This document shows positions 55,648 to 60,000 of a DNA stretch of 60,000 nt, piece by piece. The position numbers were made by a program, and so were the translations under genes. Location of the stretch: positions 87,018,087 through 87,078,086 of the forward strand of contig CM043966.1 in NCBI GenBank assembly GCA_014529385.2. Reading direction: 5' to 3'. This stretch comes from Adiantum capillus-veneris. Lineage: Eukaryota > Streptophyta > Polypodiopsida > Polypodiales > Pteridaceae. The number at the start of each line of letters is the position of its first letter. Within the stretch, counting starts at the first letter, position 1. The notes under the pieces were generated by a model, which searched no databases, had not been told where the DNA came from, and saw only the letters and a program-made list of their open reading frames with translations.

Positions 55648-56478
55648 TACATCATTATGGGATTAGACTACATGACTAGATGGGCTGAGGCTATGCCAAC
55701 CAATAGAATTACTGCTAAGGATGTGAGTCAATTCATCTTTGACCACATTTGTTGCCGGTTTGGCACCCCTCTTGAAATAATATCTGATAGAGGACCAGGG
55801 TTTAGAGAAGACTTGGTAGGAGAACTCATGCAGAAGCTAAATATTCAGCATCAACACTCTACTCCTTACTACCCTCAGTGCAATGGCTTGGTGGAAAAAG
55901 TAAATGGAATCATTTGCAAAATTCTCACCAAACAGGTACATGCCAGGCACCAAGATTGGGACAAATACCTGAATGGAGCTCTATGGGCCTATTGAACCTC
56001 CTTCAAAACCGCATTAGGGTACACACCCTTTCATTTGGTTTATGGAAAGGAGGTGCTTTTGCCCATTGAAGTGAAGTTAACAAGTCTTCGAATATCGGGT
56101 AGCCAGGTAGGCTCTCAAAAGGAGAAAGTACACCAAAGGATCATGGATCTAGAGAGGCTGCAATTGGATCGTGAAGAAGCCATCAACCACTACTCTCAAG
56201 AAGCAGAAAAGCGCAGAGAAAAGTTCAACAAAAAACTAGCATCTAAAGATATCAAAAAGGGATCTCTAGTGCTTCGATATGACAATCGCTTCGACACTCG
56301 TAAGGATGGAAAGTTTCTTTTTCGATGGGAAGGCCCGTTCTTGGTCACCAAAAAGTTCAAAAATGGTTGTTACAGACTTCAAGACATTGATGGTAAAGTG
56401 CATAAGACCAGGACAAATGGATGGCATCTAAAGCCTTATCACATCAGAATAAGGTCAGCCCAAGATCAAGGAAAGTAG
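55648..56478 (+). pseudogene. pol: Ty3 integrase core and C-terminus (element G)
   Basis: Same frame as the preceding part. LEIISDRGPGFREDLVGELM has the second Asp, YPQCNGLVEKVNGIICKILT the Glu. TGA at 55993 follows GALWAY where element B has CGT/AGG-type Arg (WAYRTTY), then YTPFHLVYGKEVLLPIEVKL and the C-terminal module SLVLRYDNRFDTRKDGKFLF with RWEGPFLVTKKFKNGCYRLQ. Ends about 40 bases before the 3' LTR. Confidence 0.9.
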
Positions 56479-56519
56479 GCTAGAGGCATAAATACCTCTA
56501 GCCAGGTTTGGGGGGGCTA

Positions 56520-57822
56520 TGATCCGAGCCTATCACAAATTTTTTGTTTACTATATTTTGTTGGTTTTCCCTGCTTCTAGAGGTTTACAATAAAAGAAAG
56601 AATGAGAACAACCTCTTGGAAAATTTAAAAAAATTACTGGATGGGAATTTTTCCTTGACTAGTTCACCGGAGGTGAAAGGTAGAACCTAGTGGTAAAGGG
56701 AAGGGAAAATATGTAAATGTGAAAGGAAAAGATATGATGTGGTTGTGAAGCCATGCACCATGATTCAAGGGTCATGAGGGGTTCATATCATCATGGCTTT
56801 GGATCCATATAATGATTCAACCAGATGGGACCTAGGTGGAAGACTTGGTGAAGGAAGAAAACAGACACATGATTTTGCTGATTTTTTAAAAAAATACGTC
56901 CACTCCAATCCAAGAAAAGTTGTCTTCATCAAAGTTGTAGCTGATGAGCTGGAGATTCTGACCATATTTCTTTTATAATTTTTGCATCTACGGTCTAGGA
57001 GATATGGCCAAAATGGCGGACGCCAGTTTTTCCATCTGTGGTGGAGACCACCCCCTCTACCTTTCCACACACACCCTTCCTTTTCCACATTGAGTCCTTC
57101 TCTAAAAATCATCCATTAGTCTCCTCACCCTCCTCTCCTTCCTCCTCTCTCTCAAGCTCATAAAACCATCACAAATTCCTCTTCTAATCACCTCTCAAAT
57201 CATGCTTAATCTTGTTGTAATTCATAAATTGTCATTCAACCCTTTCTATTATTACTAGATATTCATTGATTTTATGCGATTCTTTACATTTTAAAATAAG
57301 GAAGCTCTTGGACTCAAGCTATGGAGGAAGGAGTGAAGAAAACACAAGTGATGATGGAGCCAATTAGTTGCAAATTGGTCAACAAATCACTTGGAAGGAG
57401 CTTCTTCATTGGTGGAATGTCCCTAATCAAGCTTCATTTGTACAAATTTCACTTGGATCTTAACCTCACTCCTAATCACTCTCTTGCCTATATAAAGAGC
57501 CCCTCCCTTTGTAATTTCAAGGCCTCCCTTAGCCTCATTGAGTCTTTGTATCACTCATCGTGAGCCCATAAAGCTCATTCATTCACTCTATTCTTTGCAC
57601 ATTCTAGAGTGCAAGAAAATGTTTTATGCTAGTACCCTCACCCCCTCTTACTTATGTTAATTAAGAGTGATCTTTTATGTGTGTGTGAGAGTGCTTGAGG
57701 TGATTTTTTGGCTAAGTCTTGAGAGTTGTTGTTTAGTAATCTACATGCTATTTGTGTTGGGAGTGCTTGAAGTTATCCATTCCTTGTACACACATTGAGG
57801 TTAATGCTTCATCCATAGTGAT

Positions 57823-57882
<60 letters not shown>

Positions 57883-57994
57883 AGCGGTCCTAGTCCACGC
57901 TTCCAAGACTATGTGGTGCCCTCATCTCATTTCCCTTGTGGCGCAATGGAGTTTGTTTTGGTGTAGAGGCCGCCGTTCCAAATTTCCTTCATCA
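56520..57994 (+). repeat. 3' LTR of element G
   Basis: TGATCCGAGCC...CTTCATCA; preceded by GGTTTGGGGGGGCTA. See the 5' LTR for contents; (CT)n at 57824-57878. Confidence 0.92.
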
Positions 57995-58264
57995 GTATCA
58001 AGCGCCTTAGCCGACCTGGCTCCCTCTTGAGTTTTCTCTGCCTTTACTACTCACGGGTCTGGCTGCCGCGTGTTAGTCTTCCTTCCCGCCTGAGAGCTTG
58101 TTGCTCTGTGTAACTCCTGGAGCAGCACCTTGTGAAGGCTCTGGGTTCGCCAACCAGCCTGGGAATTGCCGCTTGCTAGCAACGTTTTGAGAGGCCCGAT
58201 TTGTCGGCTTACGACACGAACCACCCTCTACAGCGAGCACTGAACTACCGAGGAGCTACCGCTA
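57995..58264 (-). other. Leader of element F, right of the G insertion
   Basis: About 270 bases, GC-richer than the surroundings, between the F primer site and the point where G inserted. No ORF with recognisable motif. Confidence 0.6.
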
Positions 58265-58276
58265 GCTCTGATACCA
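58265..58276 (-). promoter_or_regulatory. tRNA-iMet primer site of element F
   Basis: GCTCTGATACCA on the plus strand, two bases before the LTR at 58279. Confidence 0.9.
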
Positions 58277-58278
58277 GT

Positions 58279-58549
58279 TGTTGGACACAGCGGCTATGGT
58301 GGATGCCACCTTTGAGGCATGGCGAGATGACGAGTAGCAGAAAAACACGAAAAAGAGAGGGAGAGAGAGAAGTCGACACAGTAAAAACAAAAACCACGTT
58401 CTATTGTATTGAAAGCCTTACAATATAAAAGGTAACCTTGCCATGCATAACTTGGAGTCCAAGTGAAGTCAACTGCATGCTCCATAAAGGGAATTTCCCA
58501 TAGGCTAGACACTCAAGATAACTGACCGAAAAAGGGCTTGAACCCAACA
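58279..58549 (-). repeat. 5' LTR of element F
   Basis: TGTTGGACACAGCGG...GAACCCAACA on the plus strand, followed by ATTAC. Confidence 0.93.
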
Positions 58550-58554
58550 ATTAC

Positions 58555-58615
58555 AACATGATAAAACTAGTGGTATGCTAACTAGGTCAAAAAAGTTGAA
58601 AAATGGGATAGATAT
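58555..58615. other. Short flank between element F and the third B-type LTR
   Basis: About 60 bases continuous with 47394 before F inserted. Nothing recognisable. Confidence 0.5.
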
Positions 58616-60000
58616 TGATAGCTGTTTTTTCGGCTCTTTGTAATTGCCACAGTGAGTTACCTCACCCTACCAAAATCACCCAAACACTGTGGCTATCCCT
58701 ACCATTTCACTGTACATAGGCGTGCGTGAGTCACGGGACTTTTCCCATATCTTCTTAAAAACCCTCAGCTAGCTAGTCACTGGGCTAGGTGAGCCAAAAA
58801 AAATAAAAATAATAAAAAAAATAAAAGTATATTATGGCTTCTTTGTGTGTAAATATTTCATTGTATATATGGCCTAAATATAGGGATTTTTAATAATTAT
58901 TTTGGTATTTTATTTAAATATTTCTACTTAGGTGTGTGTTTTATTAAACCTATGTACACCTTCTTTCATCCTCTTAAACCATAATTAGATTTCTTTTTTG
59001 CCAATATGTACATACTCTAACCTCATATTTTTCCTTTATACAAATCACTCCCACATTTTCACCCTCACCCTCGTGAAAACAAAAAATTGATTTCTACTCA
59101 TTGGTTACTTTTATTATATTATTTACTTGCATACCTTTTCCTCTTTCACCCAAAATAATTCAAGGAGGGACCATATCATATGATTCCAATATCTTTCCAT
59201 ATCCATAACTCCTCCATATTTTTATTATTATTTTTACTCATTATTCTAACACCATGTGCTCATTGAGCTAAAGTCCATGAATAGTCCATACACTAGTCCC
59301 ACCATGTATATATTTCTTATTTCACCAATAATCCTCCTCCATGCATGGGTCAAGGGCAACTTGAATGCTTTGTATTATAATATGACAAAGGAGGGGCTCA
59401 CTCTTGGATGCATTGTACAAATTCAACAAAGGAGGGGACCACTAAAAGACTTTTGCAGGCATAAAAAACAGGCTTTTTGGTGAGAATTTTGGCACCTATC
59501 TCCACTCCGAATTTGGAGCGGTGGTCAAAAGAGAAAATGTAACCCACGCTCTGAATAATCACCCCAAATTTTTTCATGATTTTTGGAGCTACCAGCTGTG
59601 AGCTATGATTTTTTTAGTGGACCCCAGTTTTCCCATGCTATGCAGCCACACTCTCTCTTCCACTTTATCATTTTCCTCTTTCACACACACTTCTCCACTC
59701 ATCATCCCCATCTCTCTCACCACTCCTCTCTGCACACTACTCACCTTCTCCTCAACCTTGAAGAATAAGAGAAACCATGGTGAACTCATACCTCCCACAC
59801 ACAATTCCATTCCAAAATTGACCACCTAGTCTCATTTTTCCTCCTCCAAATTACCCATATCTATCAAAAAACCACAAAATTCAGCCTCTTCTCTTAAAAG
59901 ATAGCATCATGGTGGTTGATTACTCAGCTTCAATTACCTTGTCTCTCAAGGAAGGTCAAGAGTGGAGAAAAAATGTACCGTCAAAGCTAGTGGACCGTCA
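58616..60000 (+). repeat. Third copy of the element B-type LTR, plus orientation, cut by window end
   Basis: Starts TGATAGCTG and is collinear with the reverse complement of 28917 down to about 27530, including the U3 start missing from the 11988-14430 copy and the antisense open frame (59589-59810, minus). Middle portions (58930-59460) are more diverged. Whether it is a solo LTR or the 5' LTR of another element lies beyond the window. Confidence 0.8.

Larger units (their letters stand above)
48793..57994 (+). mobile_element. Ty3 element G (dual RNase H type), complete with both LTRs
   Basis: LTRs 48793-50275 (1,483 bp) and 56520-57994 (1,475 bp), both TGATCCGAGC...TCA. GTAT occurs on both sides (48789-48792, 57995-57998), a 4-base match to a target duplication. 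Order: LTR, primer site 50281-50298, 167-aa ORF, P1, P2, gag, protease, RT, RNase H, second RNase H, integrase, G-rich purine tract (56510-56516), LTR. The LTRs differ at about 20 sites, the youngest pair in the window. It inserted into element F. Confidence 0.93.
47395..58549 (-). mobile_element. Small pol-less LTR element F, split by element G
   Basis: LTRs of 271 bp at 47395-47665 and 58279-58549, exact ATTAC duplications (47390-47394, 58550-58554), initiator-Met primer site at 58265-58276 (minus) and a G-rich purine tract 47666-47680. Removing element G (48793-57994), the internal region is only about 1.4 kb and has no gag, protease or polymerase motif; it carries one ORF of unknown type (48000-48596). 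It must have moved with enzymes from another element. Confidence 0.9.

Overview
This window looks like nuclear DNA of a land plant with a large, repeat-packed genome. Nearly all of it is nested LTR retrotransposons, long (CT)n, (GA)n and (GT)n microsatellites and AT-rich sequence. No cellular housekeeping gene, tRNA or rRNA was recognised. The Ty3 elements carry a second RNase H between reverse transcriptase and integrase, an arrangement known from the plant Tat group, so a plant is secure. The long CT/GT tracts and old nested elements would fit a fern, lycophyte or gymnosperm, but that is only a guess.

Layout. 1-4904: AT-rich, with one edge of a minus-strand LTR element (primer site at 854-865) and a tandem array of a roughly 152-bp unit (2744-3565). 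4905-7860: dense (CT)n and (CA)n tracts around one intact ORF resembling the L1 LINE ORF1 protein (6156-6923). About 7993-11987: Ty3 element A (+), with the end of its LTR, a primer site, a broken pre-gag ORF, gag and protease, then a break. 11988-28917: Ty3 element B (-), with a 2.6-kb LTR at 26315-28917 and a truncated LTR at 11988-14430. Into B have inserted Ty1/copia element C1 (17343-22758, 5-bp target duplication with one mismatch) and a 761-bp DNA transposon (23397-24157, 8-bp duplication). 28918-34303: AT-rich sequence, an antisense coiled-coil fragment, then decayed Ty3 element E (+). 34304-39480: copia element C2 (-), sister of C1, without its 5' LTR. 39485-40350: coiled-coil and integrase fragments. 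40436-41170: an intact unrecognised 244-aa ORF (-). 41850-47003: full-length copia element D (+) with TTTAT duplications. 47395-58549: small pol-less LTR element F (-) with ATTAC duplications, split by complete Ty3 element G (+, 48793-57994). 58616-60000: a third copy of the B-type LTR, running off the window.

How the parts relate. A, B and G share a primer-site type (TGGTGCCCCCAC), a small pre-gag protein family (called P1 and P2 here), and an LTR end with a (CT)n tract followed by GTCCTAG...CTAGGTGGTGC. They are divergent members of one lineage. C1, C2, D and F use the initiator-Met type primer site TGGTATCAGAGC. All recognisable gag-pol frames are broken. In C2 the whole 1,318-codon frame is interrupted only by four TAG codons; at the two where C1 can be aligned, C1 has CAG, which points to C-to-T decay of methylated DNA.

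The items most worth a second look are the P1/P2 pre-gag ORFs, the L1-ORF1-like ORF, the orphan 244-aa ORF with a splice-donor-like leader, the conserved LTR microsatellite/hairpin module, and the ORF inside element F.
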